A DNA stretch of 64,000 bases from Mesorhizobium sp. LMG 17147 (GCF_024297145.1 NZ_JANCTC010000003.1:308000-371999), one strand, 5' to 3'; numbered from the stretch's first letter, positions 1 to 8,941 are shown. Numbers and translations are program-made. Notes: generated from the letters alone by a model not told the origin.

Positions 1-304
1 TGTAGCCCGAATACCAGGACGCGTCGGTGAAGATGGTGCGGTAATTCGCCAATGTCGGCGCGTGCGGGTAGAGAGTCAGCGACGAGACGATCTCGCCATT
101 GGTCTTGAAGCTCATATTGATGAGCCAGTAGATCGGCAAAAGCAGAACGACGATGTAGAGCGTCGGCACGATCCACCACCAGCGCGACTCCTCGCCGCGA
201 CGGCGCATCAGCCGTGCGATCTCGTCCTGCCGTAGCGTGCTGGCGAGCCCTTCCGAAGCTGTCGTCTCGCTCACCCTATCGGCTCTCTCTTCGGTGCGGC
301 TCAT
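1..304 (-). CDS. glpQ: Glycerol ABC transporter permease (MalG-type), 3' part cut by window edge
   Basis: N-terminal ~101 residues of an inner-membrane permease. Translation from the ATG at 304 gives a charged cytoplasmic leader (MSRTEERADRV...), then a first membrane span with WWWIVPTLYIVVLLLPIYW and the family-typical 'NMSFK' and 'NYRTIF' segments of MalG-type sugar permeases. It begins one base after the stop of the preceding permease, so it is translationally linked to it. The glpR-glpD-ATPase-ATPase-permease-permease order matches the rhizobial glycerol operon (glpDSTPQUV), which supports the name. The substrate-binding protein gene (glpV) should lie beyond the left edge. The substrate is inferred from context. 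Confidence 0.82.
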   Translation of the reverse strand, partial: MSRTEERADRVSETTASEGLASTLRQDEIARLMRRRGEESRWWWIVPTLYIVVLLLPIYWLINMSFKTNGEIVSSLTLYPHAPTLANYRTIFTDASWYSGY

Positions 305-305
305 C

Positions 306-1172
306 TCAACGCTCCGCGTCATAATTGGTCATCACGGTGTAGAACACCCACGACAACAGCAGGACGATAAGGAAGTAGACCAGCGACATCGCCGCCGCCG
401 GGCCGAGGTCGAACTGGCCGAGCGCGGTCTTGACGAGATCAATCGAAAGAAAGGTCGTCGAGTTGCCGGGGCCGCCACCGGTGACCACGAACGGCTCCGT
501 GTAGATCATGAAGCTATCCATGAAGCGCAGCAGCACGGCGATCAGCAGCACGCGGTTCATCTTCGGCAGCTGGATGTAGCGGAACACCGCCCAGCGCGAG
601 GCACCGTCGATCTTGGCTGCCTGATAAAAGGCATCCGGGATCGAGACCAGGCCGGCATAGCAGAGCAGAACGACGAGGCTGGTCCAATGCCAGACGTCCA
701 TGATGATGACCGTGACCCAGGCATCATATGGGTCTTGCACATAATTATAGTCGATGCCGAGCGCGTTGACGTAATAGCCGAGCAGGCCAATGTCGTTGCG
801 CCCGAACACCTGCCAGATGGTGCCGACGACGTTCCACGGGATCAGCAGCGGCAACGCCATCAAAACAAGGCACACAGGCACGCCCCAACCCTTCTTCGGC
901 ATATTGAGCGCAATGAAGATGCCGAGCGGCACTTCGATCGCCAGGATGATAAAGGAGAAGACAAGGTTGCGGATCATCGCCCGCCAGAAGCGGCTCGAGG
1001 CAAGCAGTTCCTCGAACCATTCCGTGCCGGCCCAGAAGAAGACGTTATTGCCGAAAGTGTCCTGCACCGAATAATTGACGACCGTCATCAGCGGTATGAC
1101 CGCCGAGAACGCCACCAGCAGCAGCACCGGCAGCACCAGGAACCAGGCTCTATTGTTCCAGGTCTTTTCCAC
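306..1172 (-). CDS. glpP: Glycerol ABC transporter permease (MalF-type)
   Basis: A 288-residue integral membrane permease, partner of the MalG-type subunit, forming the glycerol import channel. The first span follows 'TWNNRAWFLVLPVLLL'. A binding-protein-dependent transport signature is visible toward the C-terminus (EAA-like loop around 'AAKIDGASRWAVFRYIQLP'). I chose the GTG at 1172, preceded by GGGAG, because longer upstream reading is only the antisense shadow of the previous gene. That start is one base past the glpT stop at 1174. Assignment to glycerol rests on the glpD/glpR neighbours. Confidence 0.85.
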   Translation of the reverse strand: MEKTWNNRAWFLVLPVLLLVAFSAVIPLMTVVNYSVQDTFGNNVFFWAGTEWFEELLASSRFWRAMIRNLVFSFIILAIEVPLGIFIALNMPKKGWGVPVCLVLMALPLLIPWNVVGTIWQVFGRNDIGLLGYYVNALGIDYNYVQDPYDAWVTVIIMDVWHWTSLVVLLCYAGLVSIPDAFYQAAKIDGASRWAVFRYIQLPKMNRVLLIAVLLRFMDSFMIYTEPFVVTGGGPGNSTTFLSIDLVKTALGQFDLGPAAAMSLVYFLIVLLLSWVFYTVMTNYDAER

Positions 1173-1173
1173 T

Positions 1174-2241
1174 TTAGGCTCCCATCTCGACGCGCCAGGA
1201 ATCGGCATAGATGTTGATGCCGGCTGGGTCGAACCGCACCTTCGGATCAGCCGGAACTGTCTCGTCCTCGCCGATGACGGCGGCGATCTCGCGCCCTTCG
1301 AGATTGGCACGGACCACCTTGTGGCGGCCGACGTCCTCGACCTTGCTGATCCGGACGGCCATGCCCTGGCTGCCCAGGCGCACATATTCGGGACGGATGC
1401 CGAGCTCGATGGCGCCGCCACCCGCCTTGGGCACGCCCGGCAGTTCGATCTGCTGCGAGCCCAGCCGCGCAGTCTTGCCGTCGATCGCCACCGGCATGAC
1501 GTTCATGCCGGGCGAGCCGATGAAATAGCCAACAAAGGTGTGGCGCGGGCGCTCGAACAGCTCTGCCGGTGTGCCGATCTGTACGATTTCGCCGTCATAC
1601 ATGACGACCACCCTGTCGGCGAAGGTCAACGCCTCGGTCTGGTCGTGCGTGACATAGACCATGGTGTAGCCGAACCGGCGGTGAAGCTGCTTCAACTGGG
1701 AGCGCAGCATCCATTTCATATGCGGGTCGATGACGGTCAAAGGCTCGTCGAACAGGATGGCATTTACGTCGGAGCGCACCAGCCCGCGTCCGAGCGAAAT
1801 TTTCTGCTTCTGGTCGGCGGTCAGTCCGCGCGCCTTTCGTTTGGCCATATCGGCCAGCCCGGTCATCTCCAGCGTCTCGCGCACCTTACGGTCGACGTCG
1901 GCCTCCGGCACGCCGCGATTGCGCAGCGGGAATGCCAGATTGTCGTAGACGGTCATCGTGTCGTAGATCACCGGGAACTGGAAGACCTGGGCGATGTTGC
2001 GCTCTTGGGTCGACAGATTGGTCACGTTCCTGCCGTTGAACAGCAACTGGCCGTGTGAGGGATGCAGCAATCCCGAAATGATATTGAGCAGCGTAGTCTT
2101 GCCGCAGCCGGACGGGCCGAGCAGCGCATAAGCGCCGCCATCCTCGAAGGTGTGGTGCACTTCCTTCAGCGCGAAATCGGCATCCGTGCGCGGGTTCTGC
2201 AGATAGGAGTGACGGATATGATTGACATCGATGCGCGCCAT
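1174..2241 (-). CDS. glpT: Glycerol ABC transporter ATP-binding protein 2
   Basis: A 355-residue ATPase of the MalK/UgpC type. Walker A is GPSGCGKTT near residue 42, Walker B ends 'ILFDEP', and the switch His lies in 'VTHDQTEA'. A C-terminal OB-fold regulatory region follows (about residues 240-355, 'IRPEYV'). The signature motif is unusual: 'LTADQKQKISLGRGLV' replaces the canonical LSGGQ, as is known for one of the two GlpS/GlpT ATPases. It would therefore pair with the canonical GlpS as a heterodimer. It lies 9 bases after glpS in the same operon. Confidence 0.87.
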   Translation of the reverse strand: MARIDVNHIRHSYLQNPRTDADFALKEVHHTFEDGGAYALLGPSGCGKTTLLNIISGLLHPSHGQLLFNGRNVTNLSTQERNIAQVFQFPVIYDTMTVYDNLAFPLRNRGVPEADVDRKVRETLEMTGLADMAKRKARGLTADQKQKISLGRGLVRSDVNAILFDEPLTVIDPHMKWMLRSQLKQLHRRFGYTMVYVTHDQTEALTFADRVVVMYDGEIVQIGTPAELFERPRHTFVGYFIGSPGMNVMPVAIDGKTARLGSQQIELPGVPKAGGGAIELGIRPEYVRLGSQGMAVRISKVEDVGRHKVVRANLEGREIAAVIGEDETVPADPKVRFDPAGINIYADSWRVEMGA

Positions 2242-2250
2242 CGCTTCCTC

Positions 2251-3330
2251 CTAAGCCGCCAGCTTCGGCGCGGCCACGGCGCGGCCGTGCTCGTCGAAGA
2301 CCATGATGTGGCGCGGGTCGATGAACACCTCGACCTCCTCGTCCGGCTCGAAGTCGCGAATGCCGTGGGTCAGCATGACCCAGCGCGCATCGGCAAAATC
2401 GAGATGGATGAAGCTTTCCGATCCGGTGATCTCAGTGATCGTCACCTTTGCGCGCACCGGCACTGCGGCGGCGTTGGGCCGATCGAGGGACAGATGATGC
2501 GGCTGGAAGCCGATCGTATAGATCGCATCGGCAATGCCGAAGAGTTCCGCCGGCACCGGCAATTTCACGCCGCCCTCGAGCAGGAAATCCAGGCCCTTCT
2601 TGGCAAGCACGATGGTGTTGAGCGGCGGATCGGCGAAGGTCCTCGCCGTCACCAGATCGACCGGTTTGCGGAACACTTCGATGGTCGGCCCGAACTGGGT
2701 GATGCTGCCCTCGGAGAGCGTTGCCGTGTTGCCGCCGAGCAGCAAGGCCTCGTGCGGCTCGGTCGTGGCATAAACAAAGATTGTGCCGGCGGCCGCGAAG
2801 ACTTTCGGCAGTTCCGCGCGTAATTCTTCACGCAGCTTGTAGTCGAGATTGGCGAGCGGCTCGTCGAGCAGCACGAGGCTGGCATTCTTGACGATGGCGC
2901 GGGCCAGCGCGGTGCGCTGCTGCTGGCCGCCCGACAGACTGAGAGGCGTCCGGTCGAGATAGGGCGTGAGTTTGAGAAGGGCGGCCGCATTGCGCACCTC
3001 CCTGTCGATCGTTGCCTGATCTGTGCCGGCTACCCGCAGCGGTGAGGCGATGTTTTCGTAGACCGTCATCGCCGGATAATTGATGAATTGCTGGTAGACC
3101 ATGGCGACGTTGCGCTTTTGCACCGGCATGCCGGTGACATCCTTGCCATCGAACCAGACCGAGCCCGAGGTCGGCACGTCGAGGCCCGCCATCAGCCGCA
3201 TCAGGCTGGTCTTGCCGGAGAGCGTCGGCCCGAGCAGGACGTTGAGCGAGCCGTGCTGAAGCGTCAGCGAGACATCGCGGATATGTTCCGCCGCGCCCAC
3301 CGTCTTCGTCACGTTTCTCAGTTCAAGCAT
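2251..3330 (-). CDS. glpS: Glycerol ABC transporter ATP-binding protein 1
   Basis: A 359-residue MalK-like ATPase. Its P-loop is GPTLSGKTS, slightly deviant from GxSGxGKST. The canonical signature 'LSGGQQQRTALARAI' and Walker B 'LVLLDEPLANLD' are followed by a degenerate H-loop ('YATTEPHEALLL', Thr where His is expected) and a TOBE-like C-terminus. Together with GlpT, which lacks LSGGQ, it looks like an asymmetric pair in which GlpS supplies the signature motif and GlpT the switch His. It follows glpD by 39 bases and is co-transcribed with it. Confidence 0.87.
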   Translation of the reverse strand: MLELRNVTKTVGAAEHIRDVSLTLQHGSLNVLLGPTLSGKTSLMRLMAGLDVPTSGSVWFDGKDVTGMPVQKRNVAMVYQQFINYPAMTVYENIASPLRVAGTDQATIDREVRNAAALLKLTPYLDRTPLSLSGGQQQRTALARAIVKNASLVLLDEPLANLDYKLREELRAELPKVFAAAGTIFVYATTEPHEALLLGGNTATLSEGSITQFGPTIEVFRKPVDLVTARTFADPPLNTIVLAKKGLDFLLEGGVKLPVPAELFGIADAIYTIGFQPHHLSLDRPNAAAVPVRAKVTITEITGSESFIHLDFADARWVMLTHGIRDFEPDEEVEVFIDPRHIMVFDEHGRAVAAPKLAA

Positions 3331-3369
3331 GATGCCTCCTCCCAGGCTTTCAGCACCAGTCGGCCGTTC

Positions 3370-4896
3370 CTATTCGGCAGCCGCTACGTGCTGCCGGCTT
3401 ATTCCGCGCATGAACTCGTCGAGCACTGCCGCCTGCTCACGGCTGAGACGCAGGCCGCGCTTGGTCCGGCGCCACAATACATCCTCGGCAGTCATCGCCC
3501 ATTCGTTTTCGGCGAGGTAGCGCACCTCGGCTTCGTAGAGATCGGCGCCGAAGTTGCGGCCAAGATCGACGTTCGATTTGGCGAGGCCCAGCAGCTTCCT
3601 TGCGCGGGTGCCGTAGAGCCGGGTCAACCGGCGGGCCAGCCGCGCGTCGAGGAACGGGTACGCCGTTTTCAGTTTCGCCACCTCAATATCGAAGCCGGTG
3701 ACGGGAAAGTCACCGCCGGGCAGCGGCGCGTTTGCCGTCCATGGCTTGCCGCGCTTGCCGAGAAAACCCTCGATCTTCTCGAGCATCGATTCCGACAATC
3801 GGCGGTAGGTGGTGATCTTGCCGCCAAAGGCATTGACGATCGGGGCGGCACCCTCGCCTCCATCGGCCTTCAGCACATAGTCGCGGGTGGCTTCCTGCGC
3901 CTTTGAGGCGCCATCGTCGTAGAGCGGGCGCACCGCGGAATAGGTCCAGACGATATCCGACGGCTTGACCGGCTGCGCGAAATATTCGCTTGCCGCAGCG
4001 CAGAGATAGTCGATCTCGACATCACTGATCCTGACGTCGTGCGGATCGCCGGGATAGTCCCGGTCGGTGGTGCCGATGAGCGTGAACTCGTCTTCATAGG
4101 GGATGGCGAAAATGATGCGCCCGTCCTTGTTCTGAAAGAAATAGGCGCGTGGGTCGTCGAATTTCTTGCCCACGACGATGTGGCTGCCTTGCACGAGGCG
4201 GACATTGTGCACGTCGTTCAAGCCGACGGTGGCCGACAGCACCTGATCGACCCACGGGCCGGCGGCATTGACCAGCAGCCGCGCCTTGACCTCCTCGGTA
4301 TCGCCGGTCCGCACGTTTTCAAGCCTGACCGTCCAGAGATTGCCTTCGCGGCGTGCGCTGACGACCTTTGTTCGGGTTCGAATGGTTGCGCCGCGCTCGG
4401 CAGCGTCGCGGGCGTTCAACACAACCAGCCGGGCATCGTTGACCCAACCGTCCGAATATTCGAACGCCTTTCGAAACAGCGGCTTCAGCGGCTTGCCGGC
4501 CGGATCCTTGGCCATGTCCAGCGTTTTCGTCGGCGGCAGCAATTTGCGCCCGCCAATATGATCGTAGAGGAAAAGCCCGAGCCGGATCAGCCAGGCCGGA
4601 CGCAGCCCCTTGGCGTATGGCAGCACGAAGCGCATCGGCCAGATGATATGCGGCGCGTTCCTCCACAGGACCTCGCGTTCCATCAGCGCTTCGCGCACCA
4701 GGCGGAACTCGTAGAATTCGAGATAGCGCAAGCCGCCATGGATCAGTTTGGTCGAGCCCGAAGAGGTTCCGCTGGCCAGATCGTTCATCTCGGCAAGAAC
4801 TACCGAAAACCCACGCCCAACGGCATCGCGGGCGATGCCGCAGCCATTGATGCCGCCACCGATGACGAAAATGTCATGGATCGGTGATGCGCCCAA
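3370..4896 (-). CDS. glpD: Glycerol-3-phosphate dehydrogenase, FAD-dependent
   Basis: A 508-residue membrane-associated flavoenzyme oxidising sn-glycerol-3-phosphate to dihydroxyacetone phosphate and passing electrons to quinone. The N-terminal FAD Rossmann motif 'DIFVIGGGINGCGIARDA' is at residues 8-25, followed by the GlpD hallmark 'SGTSSGSTKLIHGGLRYLE'. The C-terminal DAO domain carries 'GGKITTYRRLSE'. Length is normal for the family (about 500). It is the first gene of the glpDSTPQ transcript, so glycerol import and oxidation are co-expressed. A promoter with DeoR-type operator repeats lies directly upstream. Confidence 0.95.
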   Translation of the reverse strand: MGASPIHDIFVIGGGINGCGIARDAVGRGFSVVLAEMNDLASGTSSGSTKLIHGGLRYLEFYEFRLVREALMEREVLWRNAPHIIWPMRFVLPYAKGLRPAWLIRLGLFLYDHIGGRKLLPPTKTLDMAKDPAGKPLKPLFRKAFEYSDGWVNDARLVVLNARDAAERGATIRTRTKVVSARREGNLWTVRLENVRTGDTEEVKARLLVNAAGPWVDQVLSATVGLNDVHNVRLVQGSHIVVGKKFDDPRAYFFQNKDGRIIFAIPYEDEFTLIGTTDRDYPGDPHDVRISDVEIDYLCAAASEYFAQPVKPSDIVWTYSAVRPLYDDGASKAQEATRDYVLKADGGEGAAPIVNAFGGKITTYRRLSESMLEKIEGFLGKRGKPWTANAPLPGGDFPVTGFDIEVAKLKTAYPFLDARLARRLTRLYGTRARKLLGLAKSNVDLGRNFGADLYEAEVRYLAENEWAMTAEDVLWRRTKRGLRLSREQAAVLDEFMRGISRQHVAAAE

Positions 4897-4955
4897 ACAG
4901 TCCTCCCTCGATTTCGCGTTGCAGCATTTTTGGGTTCTTGCGAAACCGTACGGGA

Positions 4956-4992
4956 ATTATTTCGAAATGATAACGAATGTCAAACGAAATAT
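4956..4992 (-). promoter_or_regulatory. glpD promoter overlapped by GlpR operator repeats
   Basis: On the minus strand TTGACA (4984-4979) and AATAAT (4961-4956) are separated by 17 bases, a good sigma-70 promoter. The same stretch carries three direct TTTCGTTT/ATTCGTTA/TTTCGAAA-like repeats about 10-11 bases apart, covering the -35 and spacer. DeoR-family repressors bind such tandem TTCG-containing repeats. Repression by GlpR with relief by a glycerol metabolite is inferred. Confidence 0.65.
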
Positions 4993-5022
4993 GATTGGCG
5001 ACAGGATGCCGCAACGGCATCT

Positions 5023-5790
5023 CTAGGAGAGCGACGTTTCGATCAGCTGAACTTCTGCCTCCTGGCAGATCTTACGCACCGATGGGATGTCGCAACGATC
5101 GGTGATAAAGGTGTTGACCTGCGACAGATGGCCGATGCGGACGGGCGCGGTGCGCTCGAACTTGGTCTGGTCCGACACGAGGATCACATGCCGCGCGTTG
5201 GCGATGATCGCCTGCGCGACCTTCACCTCGCGAAAATCGAAGTCGAGCAGTGCGCCGTCGTGATCGATGGCCGAGGCGCCGATCACCGCAAAATCGACCT
5301 TGAACTGCCGGATGAAATCGACCGCTGCCTCGCCGACCACACCGCCGTCGGAACCGCGTACGACACCGCCGGCGATCACCACCTCGATCGAAGGATAAAC
5401 GCGCATCCTATTGGCAACATTGATGTTATTGGTGATGACCATCAAGCCGCTGTGATCGAGCAGCGACTTGCTGACAGCTTCCGTCGTTGTCCCGATATTG
5501 ATGAAAAGAGACGCGTTGTCGGGGATCAGCCGGGCTGCTGCGCGGCCGATCGCCTCCTTCTCCTCGGCGGCGATCTTGCGCCGAGCCTCATATTCCATGT
5601 TCTCGATGCCGGACGGGAACAATGCCCCGCCATGAATGCGAGACAAAAGCCGCTGGTCGCAGAGATCGTTGAGATCCTTGCGGATCGTCTGCGGCGTCAC
5701 GTTGAAATGCGTCGCCAACTCCTCGACCAGTACGCGGCCATGGTCCTTGGCCATCTGGATGATTTCGGAATGACGCGGCGACAGATACAT
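5023..5790 (-). CDS. glpR: DeoR-family transcriptional repressor of glycerol genes
   Basis: A 255-residue DeoR-family regulator. The N-terminal helix-turn-helix is within 'VEELATHFNVTPQTIRKDL' (residues 18-36). The C-terminal sugar-phosphate sensing domain carries 'LFINIGTTTEAVSKSL' and 'GASAIDHDGALLDFD'. It is encoded just ahead of glpD on the same strand, separated by 126 bases that hold the glpD promoter. By analogy with GlpR it should repress glp genes until glycerol-3-phosphate accumulates. A matching inverted operator lies upstream of glpR itself, suggesting autoregulation. Confidence 0.88.
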   Translation of the reverse strand: MYLSPRHSEIIQMAKDHGRVLVEELATHFNVTPQTIRKDLNDLCDQRLLSRIHGGALFPSGIENMEYEARRKIAAEEKEAIGRAAARLIPDNASLFINIGTTTEAVSKSLLDHSGLMVITNNINVANRMRVYPSIEVVIAGGVVRGSDGGVVGEAAVDFIRQFKVDFAVIGASAIDHDGALLDFDFREVKVAQAIIANARHVILVSDQTKFERTAPVRIGHLSQVNTFITDRCDIPSVRKICQEAEVQLIETSLS

Positions 5791-5804
5791 CTAGCAACCT
5801 CTCG

Positions 5805-5838
5805 TTTTCGTTTTACTTGTCTATAACGGAAAACGAAA
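5805..5838 (-). promoter_or_regulatory. Probable GlpR operator upstream of glpR
   Basis: TTTTCGTTTT (5805-5814) faces AAAACGAAA (5830-5838) as an inverted pair separated by 15 bases, ending 15 bases upstream of the glpR ATG. The core TTTCGTTT is the same word that is repeated in the glpD promoter. This supports one regulator acting at both sites. Confidence 0.55.
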
Positions 5839-5899
5839 GCCATGAACAGGAAGATCAGGTGACTGCAAGAAGAGCCCGGCGCAACCTCGATGATGCCGG

Positions 5900-7312
5900 T
5901 CAACCCAGGCCACGCGCAATTTCAGTGATGACCTCGAAAGCAGTATCGACATCCGCCGCAGTCGTTTCGAATTGTCCGACCTGAAAGCGGATCGCCACCT
6001 TCCCGTCCACCCGGGTTTGCGTCAGATAGATGCGGCCGTCATCGTTGATCGCGCTGACCAACCGCAAATTGTGCTCGTCAGAGTCGGCGCCCGCAGCCGC
6101 GAGATGCCGGAACGAGAACAGCGACAGCATCGGCTCCGTGACGATCTCGAAATCCGGTTCCTTTGCCAGCCTTGCGGCGAGGCTCTCGCTCCAGGCGACA
6201 TGGTTGCGGACCATGGTCCGCAGATTTTCCAAGCCATGTGCACGCAGCAGGAACCAAAGTTTCAGCGCGCGGAACCTCCGGCCAAGCGGCACCGACCATT
6301 CGGAGTAGTTGATGACTCCGTCGCGGCCATGCGTTTTCAGGAATTCGGGCTTGATCGCCAGCGTGCGCACGAGGTCTTCCGGCTGACGGATGAACTGCAT
6401 CGAGCAATCGAACTGTGCGCCCAGCCATTTATGCGGGTTGAAGACAATGGAATCCGCATGTTCGGCGCCTGCCCAGAAATGCCGGAACTCGGGGCAGATC
6501 ATGGCGGAGCCAGCCCATGCGGCATCGACATGCAGGTAGAGCCCGTGCCGCTTAGCCACCGCGGCAACAGCCGCCACATCGTCGGTGCCGCCGGTACTTG
6601 TGCCGCCGACACTGGCGATGATGCCCGCCGGCAGCATGCCGTTTTCGCGGTCGGTGACGATCGCGGCTTCCAGAGCCGCCGTCTGCATGGCGCGGAAGCG
6701 TCCGGCGACCGGAATGCGCACGAGGTTCGCCTCGCCGATGCCCGACACCCAGATCGCCCGGTCGATAGAAGTATGGACTTGGCCGGAAGAATAGACCCGC
6801 ACGACCGGCTGGCCTTGCAAGCCGTTCTTGTTACCTTGCCAGTCGAGCGCGCGCTCGCGCATGGTCAGCACGGCGGCAAGCGTCGCCGACGAAGCCGAAT
6901 CCTGCATGACGCCGGAAAATCCCTCCGGCAGACCAAGCGCCTGCCGCATCCAGTCGACGACACGCGTCTCGAGTTCGGTTGCCGCCGGCGAGGTCTGCCA
7001 AAGCATGCATTGCGCGGCCATGGCGGAAACCAGATACTCGGCCACGACCGAGGCCGGTGCCGCATTGGCCGGGAAATAGGCGAAGAAACGCGGATGCTGC
7101 CAGTGCGTCATGCCCGGCAGAATCTTTTGCTCGAAATCGGCGAAGATTGCCTGCATCGTTTCGCCGTTTTCCGGCGGCGCGACATCGATGCTTTTGAAGA
7201 TTTCACCCGGCTCGACAAACGGCCGCACCGGTCTTTCGCGAAGGCTATCTCTGTAGTCGGCGCCCCATTCGGCCGCTCGCAGCGACCATTCGCGGAATTC
7301 GTTGCTATTCAT
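5900..7312 (-). CDS. PLP-dependent aromatic L-amino-acid decarboxylase family protein
   Basis: A 470-residue group II decarboxylase. The PLP-stacking His is H180 ('GQVHTSIDRA'), the Asp pairing with the pyridine nitrogen is D263 ('HVDAAWAG'), and the Schiff-base Lys is K295 ('NPHKWLGAQFDCS'). The N-terminal 'MTHWQHPRFFAYFPAN' is typical of tyrosine/tryptophan/DOPA decarboxylases. The reaction would give an aromatic amine plus CO2; the exact substrate is unknown. I chose the ATG at 7312, preceded by GGAGGCGAAG; a longer reading starts at 7348. It follows the Anbu gene by 57 bases on the same strand and may share its transcript. Confidence 0.85.
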   Translation of the reverse strand: MNSNEFREWSLRAAEWGADYRDSLRERPVRPFVEPGEIFKSIDVAPPENGETMQAIFADFEQKILPGMTHWQHPRFFAYFPANAAPASVVAEYLVSAMAAQCMLWQTSPAATELETRVVDWMRQALGLPEGFSGVMQDSASSATLAAVLTMRERALDWQGNKNGLQGQPVVRVYSSGQVHTSIDRAIWVSGIGEANLVRIPVAGRFRAMQTAALEAAIVTDRENGMLPAGIIASVGGTSTGGTDDVAAVAAVAKRHGLYLHVDAAWAGSAMICPEFRHFWAGAEHADSIVFNPHKWLGAQFDCSMQFIRQPEDLVRTLAIKPEFLKTHGRDGVINYSEWSVPLGRRFRALKLWFLLRAHGLENLRTMVRNHVAWSESLAARLAKEPDFEIVTEPMLSLFSFRHLAAAGADSDEHNLRLVSAINDDGRIYLTQTRVDGKVAIRFQVGQFETTAADVDTAFEVITEIARGLG

Positions 7313-7369
7313 CTTCGCCTCCGTAGCGCCTCGTCGAGCCGCCATCAAAGAGCACGAAAACGAAGGTTT

Positions 7370-8101
7370 TCATTCGGGAAAATCAGGCAAGCTGGCAAAG
7401 GCAGTCTTCAGCGCGTTCGACCAGCTATCCGAGATCGTGCGATAATATTGATCATCCTGGGTTATTCGTTTTTTGAGGCCAACCTTGAAGGTGTCCTTTT
7501 CATAGAACAGCAGGTCGAGCGGCAGGCCGACCGACAGGTTCGACTTCAGCGTCGAGTCGAACGACACAAGCAGCAACTTCACCGTCTCGGCGAAACTCAT
7601 CGTCCTTTCATAAGCGCGGATGATGATCGGCTTGCCGTATTTGGTCTCACCGATCTGGAAGAACGGCGTATCATCGGTGGATTCGATGAAATTGCCTTCC
7701 GGATAGATCATGAACAGGCGTGGCGCGCTGCCCTTGATCTGGCCGCCGAGGATGAAGGAGGCGTTGAAATAGGAATCCGCCTTTTCGCCCGCCGGCGACG
7801 AACTGGCGATGACCTCCTTGACGGTGTCTCCGACCAGCCGCACTGTCTGGTACATGGAAGGCGTTTCGAGCAGCGTGGCACGGCGCTCCGCCACTGCCTT
7901 GGTGCGTTCGTCGAGCAGGCTGACCACGGCCTGGGTCGTCGCCAGATTGCCGGCCGACATCAAAACGATGACGCGCTCGCCCGGCTCTTCCCAGACATGC
8001 ATCTTCCTGAAGGTCGAGATCGAATCCATGCCGGCGTTGGTGCGCGTGTCCGACATGAACACGAGGCCGCGATCGATCTTCAGGCCGACGCAATAGGTCA
8101 T
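7370..8101 (-). CDS. Anbu, ancestral beta-subunit proteasome-type peptidase
   Basis: A 243-residue N-terminal-nucleophile hydrolase fold. After Met removal the first residue is Thr ('TYCVGLKIDRGLVF'), the nucleophile position, with D17 ('SDTRTNAG') and a Lys near position 32 ('STFRKM') completing the proteasome-like active site. This matches COG3484 (Anbu) and not HslV: there is no HslU partner, and it ends a conserved four-gene set with transglutaminase, Alpha-E and ATP-grasp proteins. The ATG at 8101 is required for a processed N-terminal Thr. Anbu structures are known as open helical or ring assemblies, but the physiological substrate is not established. Confidence 0.9.
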   Translation of the reverse strand: MTYCVGLKIDRGLVFMSDTRTNAGMDSISTFRKMHVWEEPGERVIVLMSAGNLATTQAVVSLLDERTKAVAERRATLLETPSMYQTVRLVGDTVKEVIASSSPAGEKADSYFNASFILGGQIKGSAPRLFMIYPEGNFIESTDDTPFFQIGETKYGKPIIIRAYERTMSFAETVKLLLVSFDSTLKSNLSVGLPLDLLFYEKDTFKVGLKKRITQDDQYYRTISDSWSNALKTAFASLPDFPE

Positions 8102-8132
8102 CGAATCTCTTTGGCAACAATCTTGGCGGAGA

Positions 8133-8927
8133 TTACTGCTCCACGGTGACGGTGACGGCAAGCTGTTCTTCCGCCTGTCCCAGCCGAATTCCCGATACCG
8201 GTGTGGCGTCGCGATAATCGCGGCCAGTCGCCACCTTTACATAACGCTCGTCGGGAGAAATGCCGTTGGCGACGTCGAAGGCGACCCAGCCGAGGCCCGA
8301 GACATGCGCCTCGGCCCAGGCGTGGCTTGCCGCCTGCTCGATCGCTGCATTCATCATCAGGTAGCCACTGACATAGCGCGCCGGAAAATCCATGGCGCGC
8401 GCCGCCGCAACGAAGATGTGGCTGTGGTCCTGGCAAACGCCGGTCTTGAGCGCCAGGGCCTCTTCGGCCGGCGTCGTCGCGTTGGTGGTGCCCGGCGTAT
8501 AAGCGACGCGCTCGCCGATCATCGCCATCAACCGGTGCAGCCTTTCGATGTCGGTGCCCTTGCCGACCGAGGCAGCAAGCTCGCGAATGCCGCTGCCGAT
8601 CGTCGTCAGCGGCGTTTCGTGGCCGAACAGCCAGAGCGGCACGAAACCTTGGTGCGGCCCGCAGACGCCGGCGGTGTCGCGCGTCACCACTTCGCCGGCT
8701 GCTTCGACGGTGATGAAGTCGCGCTCACCCTCGACGCTCAACAGCCGGGTATCATTGCCGAAATGGTCGGTGAAGCGCACTTCCTCGCGTGCGCCTTCGA
8801 TCTTCAGCGCCCAGGACAGTACCGTCTGGGTCCGCCCGTTCACCGGGAGCAGCCGCAAACGCTGCAACAAATAATGCACCGGCGCATCGTAGCGGTATTC
8901 GGTCCGGTGGGTGATCTTCAGCCGCAT
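8133..8927 (-). CDS. Transglutaminase-like peptidase of the Anbu cluster
   Basis: A 264-residue cytoplasmic protein with an N-terminal bacterial transglutaminase-like domain ('RLKITHRTEYRYDAPV') and a C-terminal papain-like core. The catalytic Cys is in 'LKTGVCQDHSHIFVAAAR', the His in 'ASHAWAEAHV', and the Asp in 'GWVAFDVANG'. Such proteins are thought to cleave or transfer peptide amide bonds. It lies between Alpha-E and Anbu, 31 bases ahead of Anbu. With the ATP-grasp ligase it could make and remove a peptide or isopeptide tag; that role is inferred from gene clustering in the family. Confidence 0.88.
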   Translation of the reverse strand: MRLKITHRTEYRYDAPVHYLLQRLRLLPVNGRTQTVLSWALKIEGAREEVRFTDHFGNDTRLLSVEGERDFITVEAAGEVVTRDTAGVCGPHQGFVPLWLFGHETPLTTIGSGIRELAASVGKGTDIERLHRLMAMIGERVAYTPGTTNATTPAEEALALKTGVCQDHSHIFVAAARAMDFPARYVSGYLMMNAAIEQAASHAWAEAHVSGLGWVAFDVANGISPDERYVKVATGRDYRDATPVSGIRLGQAEEQLAVTVTVEQ

Positions 8928-8941
8928 CGCACTCGTCCCTG

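Noticed and set aside
5972..8149. 725-residue open frame on the plus strand opposite the decarboxylase and Anbu genes
   Set aside because: Arg/Asp/His-rich composition typical of high-GC antisense shadows; the opposite strand has well-supported genes.
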